From contig JAXMFT010000006.1 of assembly GCA_046347635.1 (NCBI GenBank), positions 1 to 64,000 on the forward strand: a DNA stretch of 64,000 nucleotides, given 5' to 3'. Shown here piece by piece: positions 43,592-53,160 of this stretch. The stretch comes from JAGVSZ01 sp019137045. GTDB lineage: Bacteria > Pseudomonadota > Gammaproteobacteria > Burkholderiales > SG8-39. Position 1 is the stretch's first letter. Each line of letters opens with the position of its first letter. A program made the position numbers and the translations under genes. Under the pieces are notes generated by a model. The model was not told the DNA's origin. It was given only the letters and a program-made list of their open reading frames with translations, and made no database searches.

Positions 43592-44302
43592 CTACTTCTT
43601 CTTCTCTTCCTTGGCGGGCTTCTCGCCCTTCTCGGGCGCGGCGGCCGCCTCGGGCTTCTCGGGCTGCTGCTTCGCCGCCGGCACCATCGACGCCGGCACG
43701 GCCTCCTCGGTCGCCGCCGCCTCCTCCACTTCTGCGGCGCGCGGCATGCTCGCCGAGGCCACCACGGGGTTCTCCGCGCGGTGCAGGACCGGCTCCACGC
43801 CTTTCGGGTAGCTCAGGTCCTTCACGTGCACCGAGTGACCGATCGTGAGGTTCGACAGGTCGACCTCGATGAACTCCGGCAGGTCGGCGGGCAGGCACGA
43901 GACGTCGATGTCGTTCATGACGTGGTTCACCACCGCGCCGGCGACCTTCACCGCCGGCGAGCTCTCCTGGTTCACGAAGTGCAGCGGCACGCGCATGCGG
44001 ATCTTCTGGTCGGCGTGCACGCGCTGGAAGTCGACGTGCTGCACCGCGAGCTTCCAGGGATGCATGTTCATCGCCCGCAGCAGCACCTGCTGCGGCTGCC
44101 CGTCGAGCCTGAGCGTGATGATCGAGGCGTGGAACGCCTCCTTGCGCGCGGCCTGGTAGAGCTCGTTGTGGTCGAGGTCGATGTTGACCGCCGCCTCCTT
44201 GCCGCCGTAGAGGACGCCGGGAACGCGCCCGGCGTGGCGCAGGCGGCGGCTCGCACTCGTGCCCTGCACCGTGCGCTTCGCAGCGCCGATTTCGATTGCC
44301 AT
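43592..44302 (-). CDS. rplY: Ribosomal protein bL25 (Ctc form)
   Basis: The 236-residue protein has the L25 domain (TSASRRLRHAGRVPGVLYGG, then LRAMNMHPWKLAVQHVDFQRV) and the TL5/Ctc C-terminal domain (about 100-190). A low-complexity Ala/Glu/Lys tail ends it. It binds 5S rRNA. It follows prs by 66 bases and precedes pth. Confidence 0.96.
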   Translation of the reverse strand: MAIEIGAAKRTVQGTSASRRLRHAGRVPGVLYGGKEAAVNIDLDHNELYQAARKEAFHASIITLRLDGQPQQVLLRAMNMHPWKLAVQHVDFQRVHADQKIRMRVPLHFVNQESSPAVKVAGAVVNHVMNDIDVSCLPADLPEFIEVDLSNLTIGHSVHVKDLSYPKGVEPVLHRAENPVVASASMPRAAEVEEAAATEEAVPASMVPAAKQQPEKPEAAAAPEKGEKPAKEEKKK

Positions 44303-44368
44303 GTGTTGCTCCTAGGTTGATCCGGCGGACCCGCGACCAGGCACTCGCCGGGGGTTGCGAAAATCCTT

Positions 44369-45319
44369 CTACTCCATGAAGAGCGAGGACACCGAGTCCT
44401 CGTTCGAGATGCGCAGTATCGTCTCCGCGAGCAGGCCCGCCACCGAGAGCGCGCGGATCTTCTTGCACGCCTGGGCATCGGGCCGCAGCGGAATGGTGTC
44501 GGTCACCACCACCTCGTCGAGCGTCGAGTCCTCGATGCGCGCCACCGCGTTGCCCGAGAGCACCGCGTGCGTGCAGTAGGCGAGCACCCGGACCGCTCCC
44601 TGCTCCTTCAACGCATCGGCGGCGCGCGCGAGCGTGTTCGCGGTGTCGACGATGTCGTCCATGATCACGCAGGTGCGGCCCTCGACCTCGCCGATGATGT
44701 TCATCACTTCCGAGACATTCGGCCGCGGCCGGCGCTTGTCGATGATCGCGAGGTCGGACTCGAGGCGCTTCGCGAGCGCGCGCGCCCGGACGACGCCGCC
44801 GACGTCCGGCGAGACCACGATCACGTCCTCGTAGTTGTGCTTCCACACGTCGCCGAGCAGCACCGGCGCCGCGTAGACGTTGTCCACCGGCACGTCGAAG
44901 AAGCCCTGGATCTGGTCGGCGTGCAGGTCCATCGTCAGCACGCGGTCGATGCCGACCGCGGCGAGCATGTTGGCGACCACCTTCGCGCTGATCGCGACCC
45001 GCGCCGAGCGCGGCCGGCGGTCCTGGCGCGCGTAGCCGAAGTACGGCATGGCCGCGGTGATGCGCCCGGCGGAGGCGCGCCGCAGCGCGTCGACCATGAC
45101 CAGCAGCTCCATCAGGCTGTCGTTGGTCGGCATGCAGGTGGGCTGCAGCACGAAGACGTCCTTGCCGCGGACGTTCTCCAGGATCTCGACCATCACCTCG
45201 CCGTCGGAGAACTTGCCCACGACTGCGTGGCCGATCGGGATGTTGAGCCGCTTGACGACGTTGTGCGCGAGCAGGGGATTCGCGTTCCCCGTGAACACCA
45301 TGAGGTTCTCGTAGGCCAT
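44369..45319 (-). CDS. prs: Ribose-phosphate pyrophosphokinase
   Basis: The 316-residue enzyme has FTGNANPLLAHNVVKRLNI, the catalytic flexible-loop region YARQDRRPRSARVAISAK, DLHADQIQGFFDVPVDN and the PRPP-binding loop CVIMDDIVDTANTLARAAD. It makes PRPP for nucleotide, His and Trp synthesis. It lies between tRNA-Gln and rplY. Confidence 0.97.
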   Translation of the reverse strand: MAYENLMVFTGNANPLLAHNVVKRLNIPIGHAVVGKFSDGEVMVEILENVRGKDVFVLQPTCMPTNDSLMELLVMVDALRRASAGRITAAMPYFGYARQDRRPRSARVAISAKVVANMLAAVGIDRVLTMDLHADQIQGFFDVPVDNVYAAPVLLGDVWKHNYEDVIVVSPDVGGVVRARALAKRLESDLAIIDKRRPRPNVSEVMNIIGEVEGRTCVIMDDIVDTANTLARAADALKEQGAVRVLAYCTHAVLSGNAVARIEDSTLDEVVVTDTIPLRPDAQACKKIRALSVAGLLAETILRISNEDSVSSLFME

Positions 45320-45434
45320 CGGTGTGGTCGCGCTCGTGCGATCAGCTCTGGGTCGGCGTCCGGTCAGGCGCAGCGCGCGCCGCGCGCCGCCGTGCGGCGG
45401 CCACGCGGATCGAGGCTAAGGCTGATCGGGAAAA

Positions 45435-45511
45435 TGGCTGGGGAGGAAGGATTCGAACCCTCGAATGGCGGAATCAAAATCCGCTGCCTTAACCAGCTTG
45501 GCGACTCCCCA
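45435..45511 (-). tRNA. tRNA-Gln (anticodon TTG)
   Basis: The minus strand gives a 77-nt cloverleaf with encoded CCA: acceptor TGGGGAG pairing with CTCCCCA, anticodon loop holding TTG within GCGGATTTTGATTCCGC, and T-arm GAGGG-TTCGAAT-CCTTC. It sits between ispE and prs, the classic location, and may be processed from the same transcript. Confidence 0.97.
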
Positions 45512-45523
45512 GTAGTCGAAATG

Positions 45524-46363
45524 TCAGTCGGGGCCGAGCGGGTGCCGGTCCAGGCCGCGGACCGCATGCGCACGCCATTCCCCGGGAACCTTCGCTGCGA
45601 CCTTGCGGGCCTCGTCCTCGTGCGCGAATGCGGCGAACACGCTCGACCCGGAACCGCTCATCCGCGCTGTGCCGTGGCGCGCCAGCCAGTCGATGACCCG
45701 CGCGACTTCCGGATACTCCGCCCGCACCACCGGCTCGAGATCGTTGCGCCCGAGCCCCGCGAAAAAGGCCGTAATTCTGAGCGGTTTCGAATTCCGTGTC
45801 AATGCGGCGGAATTGAAGATTTTCCGCGTCGGCACAGCGACTTGCGGCGTGATGACGACGTACCAAGCCGGCGTCAGAACGAGCGGCCTGAGCACCTCGC
45901 CGATGCCCTCGCCGAGGGCATTGCGGCCGTACAGGAAGAACGGCACGTCGGCGCCTAGCGCGAGCCCGAGGCGCGCGAGGTCCGCCCGCGCAAGCCCGGT
46001 CTCCCACAGCTCGTTCAGCGCGATCAGCGTCGTCGCGGCGTCCGAGCTGCCGCCGCCCAGTCCGCCGCCGAGCGGAATGCGCTTGTCCACGGTGATCGTC
46101 GCGCCGGCCGTGCATCCGGTCGCGTCGCGGAGCAGGCGCGCGGCCCGCACGGTGAGGTCGTCCTCCTCCGGCACGCCGGGCAGCGGCGCGGCCAGCCGGA
46201 TCGCGCCGTCGTCGCGCGGCGCGAAAGCGAGGGTGTCGGAGAGGTCGATCAGCCGGAATACCGTCTGCAGCAGGTGATAGCCGTCCGCGCGCCGGCCGAG
46301 GACGTGCAGCAGGAGGTTCAGCTTCGCCGGCGCCGGCCAGCGGCGTTGCCACGCGGGGCTCAT
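45524..46363 (-). CDS. ispE: 4-diphosphocytidyl-2-C-methyl-D-erythritol kinase
   Basis: The 279-residue GHMP kinase has the substrate motif WPAPAKLNLLLHVLGRRADGYH, the ATP loop PLGGGLGGGSSDAATTLIAL and the C-terminal MSGSGSSVFAAF. It works in the MEP isoprenoid pathway. ATG 46363 overlaps the lolB stop (ATGA), so it is preferred to an in-frame GTG at 46381. Confidence 0.96.
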   Translation of the reverse strand: MSPAWQRRWPAPAKLNLLLHVLGRRADGYHLLQTVFRLIDLSDTLAFAPRDDGAIRLAAPLPGVPEEDDLTVRAARLLRDATGCTAGATITVDKRIPLGGGLGGGSSDAATTLIALNELWETGLARADLARLGLALGADVPFFLYGRNALGEGIGEVLRPLVLTPAWYVVITPQVAVPTRKIFNSAALTRNSKPLRITAFFAGLGRNDLEPVVRAEYPEVARVIDWLARHGTARMSGSGSSVFAAFAHEDEARKVAAKVPGEWRAHAVRGLDRHPLGPD

Positions 46364-46902
46364 CGCGGCGCGACCTGCCACTCCTCGATCGCGAGGCGGA
46401 TGTCGAGCGCCCCGCGCGCGAGGCGCATGCGCTGAGGAAGGCGGTCGTCACCGTACGCGAGGTACTCGATCGTCCAGCCGTGCTGGCGCAGCTCGACGAG
46501 CTCCCGGCCCTCGTAGCGCGCATCGGCTGCGACCCCCGCCTGGGGACGCGCGCGCACCCAGTCGGGCAGACCGGCGAGCGGCAGCGCGTACCCGAGCGCC
46601 TGCTCGGTGAGCCGCTCGGGATCGGTCGCGGTGAGTCGCTCGCGGTTCGCGCCCACGAGCGTGTACACGCCCTCGCGCCGGGTGATCTCGGCGATCCCCT
46701 GGCCGAGCGGGGTCGAGAGCACGAGGTCGTCATCGGTCTCGGTGTGGCGCCACGCGACGCGCCCGCTCGCGGCCTCCTCGCCGTAGCGGACGGCGACCCG
46801 CCCGACCAGCGCGAACTCGTCGGATCGGAGCGGCGGCGGCGCGCTGCTCGCGCAGGCGGCGAGGAGCGTCGCGGCGAGCAGGAGGAGAAAGGGCGTGCGC
46901 AT
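46360..46902 (-). CDS. lolB: Outer-membrane lipoprotein receptor LolB
   Basis: The 180-residue lipoprotein has lipobox LLAAC (Cys16) after a signal peptide, then the LolB beta-barrel-like fold (FALVGRVAVRYGEEAASGRVAWRH opening, with LVLSTPLGQGIAEI and YALPLAGLPDWVRARP). It accepts lipoproteins from LolA. It sits between the TPR lipoprotein gene and ispE. The fold pattern and location make the call firm. Confidence 0.93.
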   Translation of the reverse strand: MRTPFLLLLAATLLAACASSAPPPLRSDEFALVGRVAVRYGEEAASGRVAWRHTETDDDLVLSTPLGQGIAEITRREGVYTLVGANRERLTATDPERLTEQALGYALPLAGLPDWVRARPQAGVAADARYEGRELVELRQHGWTIEYLAYGDDRLPQRMRLARGALDIRLAIEEWQVAPR

Positions 46903-46938
46903 CGCGGCTCGCGCGCCGCGCGCTCGGACGCAGCGGGG

Positions 46939-48726
46939 CTACTTCCCGAGGCGCTGGACGGTCTTGGTCAGGGTCTCGTTTTCGGGCGACTTCTTGAGCG
47001 CCTCGTCCCAGACCTTGCGCGCGTCGGCGTGGCGTCCGAGCACCCACAGCACCTCGCCCAGGTGCGCGGCGATCTCGGCGTCGGGGCGGATCGAGTAGGC
47101 CCGCTGCAGGTACGCGAGCCCCTCCTCGGTCCTGCCCTGCCGGTAGAGCACCCAGCCCTTGCTGTCCATGATGAACGCGTCGTCGGGGGCGAGTTTGAGC
47201 GCCGTGTCGATCAACTCGTTCGCCTCGACGAGGCGCTGGTTGCGGTCGGCGAGCGTGTAGCCGAGCGCGTTGTAGGCGTGCGCGTTGTCGGGCTTGATCC
47301 GGATCAGCTTGCGCAGGCTCGACTCCAGCACGTCGACGCGATCGATGCGCTCGGCGAGCATCGCGTGGTCGTAGAGGAGCTCGGGGTTGTTCGGCAGCTT
47401 GTCGAGCGCCTGGTCCACCAGGCCGAACGCCTCCCGTTCCTGCTTCGCGTCGCGCAGCAGCTGCGCCTCGGCCAGGATGAGCTGGACCCGCTGCTCGCTG
47501 CTCTGCGCGTTGACCTGCTGCAGGTACTTGCGCGCCCCGGCGAGGTCGCCCTGCTTCGAGATCACCTGCGCCGAGCGGATCTGCGCCGGCATGTACTGCT
47601 GCCCGGGGGTGACCTCGCCGTACCACTTGAGCGCCTCGGGGAAGTTCTTGCGCTCCTCGGCCACCTGGCCGAGGTAGAAGCGCACCGCGTTGCGGTCGCG
47701 ATAGCCGAGGTCGAGCAGGCGCTTCAGGTTCGCCTCGGCGACCGGCCAGTCCTCGAGCTGCATCGACAGCAGCGCGATGGAGTACACCACGTCGATGTTG
47801 TCGGGGTAGTCCTTCGCGAGCCGGTCGAACTCGACGCGCGCTTCGGGATAGCGCTTGTCGGCGACCAGCGTGCGCGCATACGCGAGCCGCACCTCGCGCG
47901 ACATCGGGTAGGTCTTCAGGTACTGCGCGAGGCGCTCGGACGCGGCGGCGTTGGAGGTCTTCTGCAGCAATTGCGCCTCGAACAGCGCCGCGAGCTCCCA
48001 GTCGGGCTTCAGCTGCGACGCCGCGCGCACCTCCTTCAGCGCGAGCTCGTCCTGGCCCGCGTTCGACGCCGCCGCGGCCACCGCGAACCGGGCCTGTGGA
48101 AGCGCAGGGTACGGGCCGGCGAGGCTCTGGATCGCGCGCAGCGATGCGGCCTTGTCCGGGTTGCCGGAGAGCAGCCGGTTGAGCTGCATGAAGCCGTCGC
48201 CGCGGTTGTCGCCCGAGAGCGCGAGGATGCGCTCGAGGTAGGGCTGCGCCTCGTCCAGGCGCTTGGCGTTGACGAGCAGGCTCGCCGCCGCGCCGAGCGC
48301 GCGCGTGGATTCGGGCGCGGTGTCGGCCCAGATCTTCGCCGACTCGATCGCCGCTTCGGGCATGCGCGCCTCGACCGCGACCTGCGTCGCGCGCTCGGCC
48401 ACGCGCGGGTCCCTGGTCTTGCGTGCGAGGTCCGCGTAGGCCTGCGCCGCGAGCGTCGTATTGCCGCGCTGGCCCGCGATCTCCGCGAGGAGAAACTCGT
48501 ACATCGTCTCGCCGGTGAGGTCCTGCTTCGGCAGCTCCGGCTCGCGCGCCTCCTCCGGCGTCGCGCTCTCGACTGCGGGCTGCGTTGCCGCGGCCTCCTG
48601 GTCGGGGGCCGCGGCGCTCGTGTGCGCGGGCTGTCCGGCGCAGGCCGCCAGCAGGCTCGCAGCCGCGGCGAGCGCGAATGCGCGCAGCACGCCGAGGACG
48701 AGGAATCGTGGCGGGAACGCGATCAT
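46939..48726 (-). CDS. TPR-repeat outer-membrane lipoprotein
   Basis: The 595-residue protein has a signal with lipobox LLAAC (Cys29), a linker rich in Ala, Gln and Glu, and then about ten TPR repeats to the end (for example AQAYADLARKTRDPRVAERA, LGYTLADRNQRLVEANELID, AYSIRPDAEIAAHLGEVLWV). It probably sits on the periplasmic face of the outer membrane as a scaffold. The gene is a standard neighbour of lolB-ispE in betaproteobacteria. It diverges from mutM. Confidence 0.92.
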   Translation of the reverse strand: MIAFPPRFLVLGVLRAFALAAAASLLAACAGQPAHTSAAAPDQEAAATQPAVESATPEEAREPELPKQDLTGETMYEFLLAEIAGQRGNTTLAAQAYADLARKTRDPRVAERATQVAVEARMPEAAIESAKIWADTAPESTRALGAAASLLVNAKRLDEAQPYLERILALSGDNRGDGFMQLNRLLSGNPDKAASLRAIQSLAGPYPALPQARFAVAAAASNAGQDELALKEVRAASQLKPDWELAALFEAQLLQKTSNAAASERLAQYLKTYPMSREVRLAYARTLVADKRYPEARVEFDRLAKDYPDNIDVVYSIALLSMQLEDWPVAEANLKRLLDLGYRDRNAVRFYLGQVAEERKNFPEALKWYGEVTPGQQYMPAQIRSAQVISKQGDLAGARKYLQQVNAQSSEQRVQLILAEAQLLRDAKQEREAFGLVDQALDKLPNNPELLYDHAMLAERIDRVDVLESSLRKLIRIKPDNAHAYNALGYTLADRNQRLVEANELIDTALKLAPDDAFIMDSKGWVLYRQGRTEEGLAYLQRAYSIRPDAEIAAHLGEVLWVLGRHADARKVWDEALKKSPENETLTKTVQRLGK

Positions 48727-48848
48727 GGGGGAATGGCTGCTGCAGCGGATCGGAGAACGAGTTTAGTATATTTCCGCTGCGCCAATGGATCTGCGCCCTC
48801 GCGCTAGCGCATTTGTGCAGCATCCCGCGCGACGAAGCGCCGCGACCA

Positions 48849-49664
48849 ATGCCCGAGCTGCCCGAAGTCGAGATCACCCGGCGCGGCATCGCTCCCGCGC
48901 TGCGCCGCCGCACGATCACCGCGGTGACCGTGCGCGAACCGCGGCTGCGCTGGCGGATTCCGGCCGGCCTCGCCGGGACGCTCCTCGGCGCGCGCGTGCG
49001 CGCCGTGCGCAGGCGCGCGAAGTACTTGTTGCTCGAATGCGACCGGGGCACGCTGATCGTCCATCTCGGCATGTCGGGAAGCCTGCGCGTGGTCGCGGCC
49101 ACCGAGCCGCCCGGTCCGCACGATCACTTCGATCTCGCGGTCGGCGACCGGCTGCTGCGACTGCGCGACCCGCGCCGCTTCGGCGCCGTGCTGTGGCATG
49201 CCGGCGACCCCGCTCGCCACCCGTTGCTGGCCGGCCTGGGAGTCGAACCGCTGTCGCCCGCCTTTACCGGCGCGCGCCTCCATGCCGCGACCCGCGGCCG
49301 GCGCGCGGCGATCAAGCACACCCTGATGGATCACAAGTTGGTCGTCGGAATCGGCAACATCTACGCCAACGAAGCCCTGTTTCGCGCCCGGATTCACCCG
49401 CGGGCACCCGCCGGCCGATTGTCGCTCGCGCGCTGCGAGCGCCTCGTGGAGGCGGTCCGCTCGACTCTCCGGGACGCGCTCGCCGCGGGCGGCAGCACCT
49501 TGCGGGACTTCGTGCACTCGGACGGGGCGCCGGGCTACTTCCAGCAGCGGTACGACGTCTACGACCGCGAGGGCGCCCCGTGCCGGATCTGCGCATCGCC
49601 CGTGCGCCGCATCGCGCAGGGCCAGCGCTCGACCTGGTACTGCCCCGGGTGCCAGCCGCGCTGA
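48849..49664 (+). CDS. mutM: Formamidopyrimidine-DNA glycosylase
   Basis: The 271-residue enzyme starts PELPEVEITRRGI after the initiator Met (N-terminal Pro nucleophile, catalytic Glu), has the beta-hairpin Lys in RRAKYLLLECD, the H2TH region DHKLVVGIGNIYANEALF and a C-terminal zinc finger with CRICASPV and YCPGC. It excises oxidised purines. Sequence upstream of ATG 48849 in this frame is not conserved. Confidence 0.97.
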   Translation: MPELPEVEITRRGIAPALRRRTITAVTVREPRLRWRIPAGLAGTLLGARVRAVRRRAKYLLLECDRGTLIVHLGMSGSLRVVAATEPPGPHDHFDLAVGDRLLRLRDPRRFGAVLWHAGDPARHPLLAGLGVEPLSPAFTGARLHAATRGRRAAIKHTLMDHKLVVGIGNIYANEALFRARIHPRAPAGRLSLARCERLVEAVRSTLRDALAAGGSTLRDFVHSDGAPGYFQQRYDVYDREGAPCRICASPVRRIAQGQRSTWYCPGCQPR

Positions 49665-49750
49665 GCGCGCCGACGGCGCGCAGAAGTCGCAAAATCTCTT
49701 TTTCGGTCCAGCAGTTGCGACATTCTCTGCACGTGCTACAGTAACCGCGC

Positions 49751-51733
49751 ATGGACTCTTCCGCCGTCCCTCCGGAGATCGCCGCGAGCCTGGTGAAGCG
49801 GTTCCAGGACTACAGCGCGTGGCGCGCGGACGTCGCGGCGCGCATCGTCGCATTCCGGCGCTGGCTGCACGAGAACGAGCTCGCCGACGCGCAGACCGAA
49901 CTGCGCGTCGGGCAGCTGCTCGAGCGGCTGGACGAGGACAAGCTCACGATCGCGTTCGTTGCCGAGTTCTCGCGCGGCAAGTCCGAGCTGATCAACGCGA
50001 TCTTCTTCGCCGACTACGGCCGGCGCCTGCTGCCGTCGTCGAGCGGGCGCACGACGATGTGCCCCACGGAGCTCGCGTGGGATCCGTCCGGCCCCCCGGC
50101 GATCCACCTCCTGCCGATCGAGACGCGGGCCACCAACGCGACCACGAGCGAGTTCAAGCGCTTCCCGGACGAGTGGGAGGTCGTGCCCCTCGACGTGAGC
50201 GACGCGCGCTCGCTGGTGGAGGCGTTCCAGCAGGTGCGCGCCACCAAGCGCGTTCCGATCGAAGAGGCCAAGCACTACGGGCTCTTCGTGCAGCACGACA
50301 CGAGCCAGTCGGCCGGGTTCGCCGCCGACGGCATGGTCGAGATCCCGCGCTGGCGCCACGCGATCATCAACTTCCCCCACCCGCTGCTCGAGCAGGGGCT
50401 GGTCATCCTGGACACGCCCGGCCTCAACGCGATCGGGACCGAGCCCGAGCTCACGCTGAACCTGCTGCCGAACGCGCATGCGGTGCTGTTCGTCCTCGCA
50501 GTCGACACCGGCGTGTCGAAGACCGACGCCGAGGTGTGGCGCGAGTACCTCGCGACCACCCCGCGCCCGCAGAAGGGCCGCTACGTGGTCGTGAACAAGA
50601 TCGACACGATCTGGGACGGCCTGCGCAGCGAGGAGGAGATCGACGCCGAGGTCGACCGGCAGATGCAGTTCGTCGGCGATGTCCTGGGCGTCCCCGCCGA
50701 ACAGGTGCTCGCGGTCTCGGCGCAGAAGGGACTGGTCGCCAAGATCACCGAGGACGAGCGGCTGCTCGGCCGCAGCCGCCTGCCGGTGCTCGAGCGCACC
50801 CTCTCCTCCCAGCTGATCCCGAGCAAGCAGGCGATCGTGCGCGACACCACCCGGCGCGAGATCGTCGATCTCCTGCTCAACACGCGCTCGATCCTCGAGG
50901 CGCGGCTGACCGGGGTGCTGGAGCAGCTCGCCGACCTGCGGGCGCTGCGCGGCCGCAATCTCGGCGTGGTCGAAGAGATGATGCGCAAGGTGCGCGCCGA
51001 GAAGGAGGAGTTCGAGCGCGGGCTGGCGCGCTTCCAGGCGACGCGCGGCGTGTTCTCGCAGCTGACCAACACCCTCTTCACCCACCTCGGCATGGATGCC
51101 CTGAGCGACGAGGCGAAGCGCACGCTGCGGTCGATGAGCCGGGCGCGGATCACGCCGCGGTTGCGCGCCGCGATGCAGGGCTACTTCGACGGCGTGCGCG
51201 GGAAGATGGAGCGCGCGGGCGACGTGATCGCCGAGATCCAGACCATGATGCAGGCCATGTACCGCAAGTTCGCGGCCGAGCACGGCCTGCGGCTCGCGGC
51301 GCCGCAGCCCTTCTCCCTGCTGCGCTTCCAGAAGCAGTTCGACCGCGTGGAGCGCACGTTCCAGGTGCAGTTCGACACGGTCTACACGATGCTGACCAAC
51401 GAGCAGCTCACGCTGACGCACAGGTTCTTCGAGACCTGCGCGAGCCAGGTGCGCCGCATCTACCAGTACGCGAACAGGGAGGCGGAAGCCTGGCTGCGCG
51501 CGATCATGTCGCCGATGGAGACGCAGGTGCGCGAGCACCAGATGCAGCTCCGCCGCCGGTTGGAGTCGATCAAGCGCATCCACCAGGCGACCGACACGCT
51601 CGAGGACCGGGTGGCCGAGCTGGAGCAGGTCGAGACTACCCTGATGCACCAGCTCGACACCATCCACTACCTCGCCGCCGAGATCGAGCGCGTGCTCGAC
51701 GCCGAGGACGCGCTCGCCGCGCGCGCCGCCTGA
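49751..51733 (+). CDS. Dynamin-family GTPase
   Basis: The 660-residue protein has an N-terminal GTPase domain: P-loop region VAEFSRGKSELINAIFF (the usual first Gly is Ala71), switch-1 TTMCPTELAWD, switch-2 VILDTPGLNAIG and base motif YVVVNKIDTIWDG. Long helical and coiled-coil stretches follow from about 360 to the end (QMQLRRRLESIKRIHQATD, then a heptad-rich tail). The architecture fits bacterial dynamin-like proteins, which remodel or protect membranes. No second dynamin gene is adjacent. It lies alone between mutM and the convergent ferredoxin gene. Confidence 0.9.
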   Translation: MDSSAVPPEIAASLVKRFQDYSAWRADVAARIVAFRRWLHENELADAQTELRVGQLLERLDEDKLTIAFVAEFSRGKSELINAIFFADYGRRLLPSSSGRTTMCPTELAWDPSGPPAIHLLPIETRATNATTSEFKRFPDEWEVVPLDVSDARSLVEAFQQVRATKRVPIEEAKHYGLFVQHDTSQSAGFAADGMVEIPRWRHAIINFPHPLLEQGLVILDTPGLNAIGTEPELTLNLLPNAHAVLFVLAVDTGVSKTDAEVWREYLATTPRPQKGRYVVVNKIDTIWDGLRSEEEIDAEVDRQMQFVGDVLGVPAEQVLAVSAQKGLVAKITEDERLLGRSRLPVLERTLSSQLIPSKQAIVRDTTRREIVDLLLNTRSILEARLTGVLEQLADLRALRGRNLGVVEEMMRKVRAEKEEFERGLARFQATRGVFSQLTNTLFTHLGMDALSDEAKRTLRSMSRARITPRLRAAMQGYFDGVRGKMERAGDVIAEIQTMMQAMYRKFAAEHGLRLAAPQPFSLLRFQKQFDRVERTFQVQFDTVYTMLTNEQLTLTHRFFETCASQVRRIYQYANREAEAWLRAIMSPMETQVREHQMQLRRRLESIKRIHQATDTLEDRVAELEQVETTLMHQLDTIHYLAAEIERVLDAEDALAARAA

Positions 51734-51743
51734 ACCGCCCGCC

Positions 51744-52013
51744 TCAGCCGCTGGCGGCGCGCTGCTCCCCGGCGGCGAGCGCGAGGTATTTCGCGTACAG
51801 CCGCTCCCTCGACTCGACGCGCTGCGGGTCGGGCAGGATGCAGTCGACCGGACACACCGTCCGGCACTGGGGCGCGTCGAAGTGCCCGACGCATTCGGTG
51901 CAGCGAAGGGGATCGATGACGTAGATCTCCTGCCCCTGCGCGATGGCCCCGTTGGGGCACTCGGGTTCGCACACGTCGCAGTTGATGCACTCGTCGGTGA
52001 TGCGCAGGGCCAT
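51744..52013 (-). CDS. YfhL-type 2[4Fe-4S] ferredoxin
   Basis: The 89-residue ferredoxin has two cluster motifs: CINCDVCEPECPNGAI and CTECVGHFDAPQCRTVCPVDC, the second with the long insertion typical of the Alvin/YfhL type. A C-terminal helical extension follows. It probably carries low-potential electrons, partner unknown. It follows coaD by six bases, as in many betaproteobacteria. Confidence 0.95.
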   Translation of the reverse strand: MALRITDECINCDVCEPECPNGAIAQGQEIYVIDPLRCTECVGHFDAPQCRTVCPVDCILPDPQRVESRERLYAKYLALAAGEQRAASG

Positions 52014-52019
52014 CGGCGC

Positions 52020-52508
52020 TCACCCGCCGAGCTGGGTGACCTTGGCGCGCAGGCGCGCGTTGACGACCGGATGGACGAACTTCGACGCGTCGCCGCCCAG
52101 CACCGCGATCTCGCGCACGATCGTCGCCGAGATGAACTGGTAGTTCTCGTCCGGGGTCAGGAACACCGTCTCGACGTCGGGAATCAGGCTGCGGTTCATC
52201 CCGGCCATCTGGAACTCGTACTCGAAATCGGATACCGCGCGCAGCCCGCGAACGATGACCCGCGCCTGCTGCCTGACCACGAAGTCGCGCAGCAGGCCGC
52301 TGAAGCTGAGGACGGTCACGTTCGGGTAGGCCGACAGCACTTCGCGCGCCATCTGCACCCGCTCGTCGGTGGCGAAGAACGGCCGCTTGAGGCGGCTGTC
52401 GGCGATGCCGACGACGAGGCCTCCGAACAGGTCCGCCGCGCGCCGCACCAGGTCCTCGTGGCCGCGGGTGAGCGGATCGAACGTTCCGGGGTACACCGCC
52501 TTGATCAC
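52020..52508 (-). CDS. coaD: Phosphopantetheine adenylyltransferase
   Basis: The 162-residue nucleotidyltransferase has AVYPGTFDPLTRGHEDLVRR with the TxGH motif, RGLRAVSDFEYEFQMAGMNR, and ISATIVREIA. It makes dephospho-CoA. GTG 52508 overlaps the rsmD stop by four bases and directly precedes conserved sequence. Confidence 0.96.
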   Translation of the reverse strand: MIKAVYPGTFDPLTRGHEDLVRRAADLFGGLVVGIADSRLKRPFFATDERVQMAREVLSAYPNVTVLSFSGLLRDFVVRQQARVIVRGLRAVSDFEYEFQMAGMNRSLIPDVETVFLTPDENYQFISATIVREIAVLGGDASKFVHPVVNARLRAKVTQLGG

Positions 52509-53092
52509 GCTTCCTCTCCGATCTCCAGGAGCCGATAGTGCACCCCGCCGGCGCGTGCGTGCCGGCGCACGCGCCACGGCGGGCCCGGTTCGATCGGCCC
52601 GTCGCTCTCGACGTACACCAACGCCCCGGGTGCCAGCCGGGCGGGCAGGCACGCGAGCGCCGCGACTGCGAGCCCGCTGTCGTAGGGCGGATCGACGAAG
52701 ACCAGGTCGAACCGCCCGGCACCGGCATCGCGCAGGAAGTGTAGCGCATCGCCGACGACGAGCCGGCAGCCGTGCGCCCCCAGCCGCCCCGCGTTCTCGC
52801 GCAGCGCGGCCGCTACCGCGCGCGAGTGTTCCACCAGAACGACCTCGGCCGCGCCGCGCGACAGGGCCTCGAAGCCGAGCGCCCCCGACCCGGCGAAGAG
52901 ATCGAGACAGCGCCGGCCCGATAGATCCTGGCCGAGCCAGTTGAAGAGCGTCTCGCGCACGCGATCGGGCGTCGGCCGCAGGCCGCGCTCGGCGGGAAAG
53001 GGCAGGTGCCGGCTGCGCCATGTGCCGCCGATGATGCGCACGCGCCCGGCCGCTCCACGAGCGGCGCGCGATGCGCGGGTGCGAGGGGACAC
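52505..53092 (-). CDS. rsmD: 16S rRNA (guanine-966-N2)-methyltransferase
   Basis: The 195-residue enzyme has GGTWRSRHLPFPAERGLRPT, the SAM site LDLFAGSGALGFEALSRGA and the catalytic motif LVFVDPPYDSG. An Arg/Ala-rich lead of about 20 residues precedes the conserved sequence, so a later start is possible. It diverges from ftsY and is coupled to coaD. Confidence 0.94.
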   Translation of the reverse strand: MSPRTRASRAARGAAGRVRIIGGTWRSRHLPFPAERGLRPTPDRVRETLFNWLGQDLSGRRCLDLFAGSGALGFEALSRGAAEVVLVEHSRAVAAALRENAGRLGAHGCRLVVGDALHFLRDAGAGRFDLVFVDPPYDSGLAVAALACLPARLAPGALVYVESDGPIEPGPPWRVRRHARAGGVHYRLLEIGEEA

Positions 53093-53160
53093 GTGATCGC
53101 TCTGCTAGAATCGGCGCCAGAATCTTAGCCCGGTCCCGGCGGCGCGCTGCGCCCGTTCCC

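Noticed and set aside
48727..48848. Promoter TATACT on the minus strand near 48765-48770 for the TPR gene
   Set aside because: No acceptable -35 box at 16-18 bases, so it is not listed as a feature.
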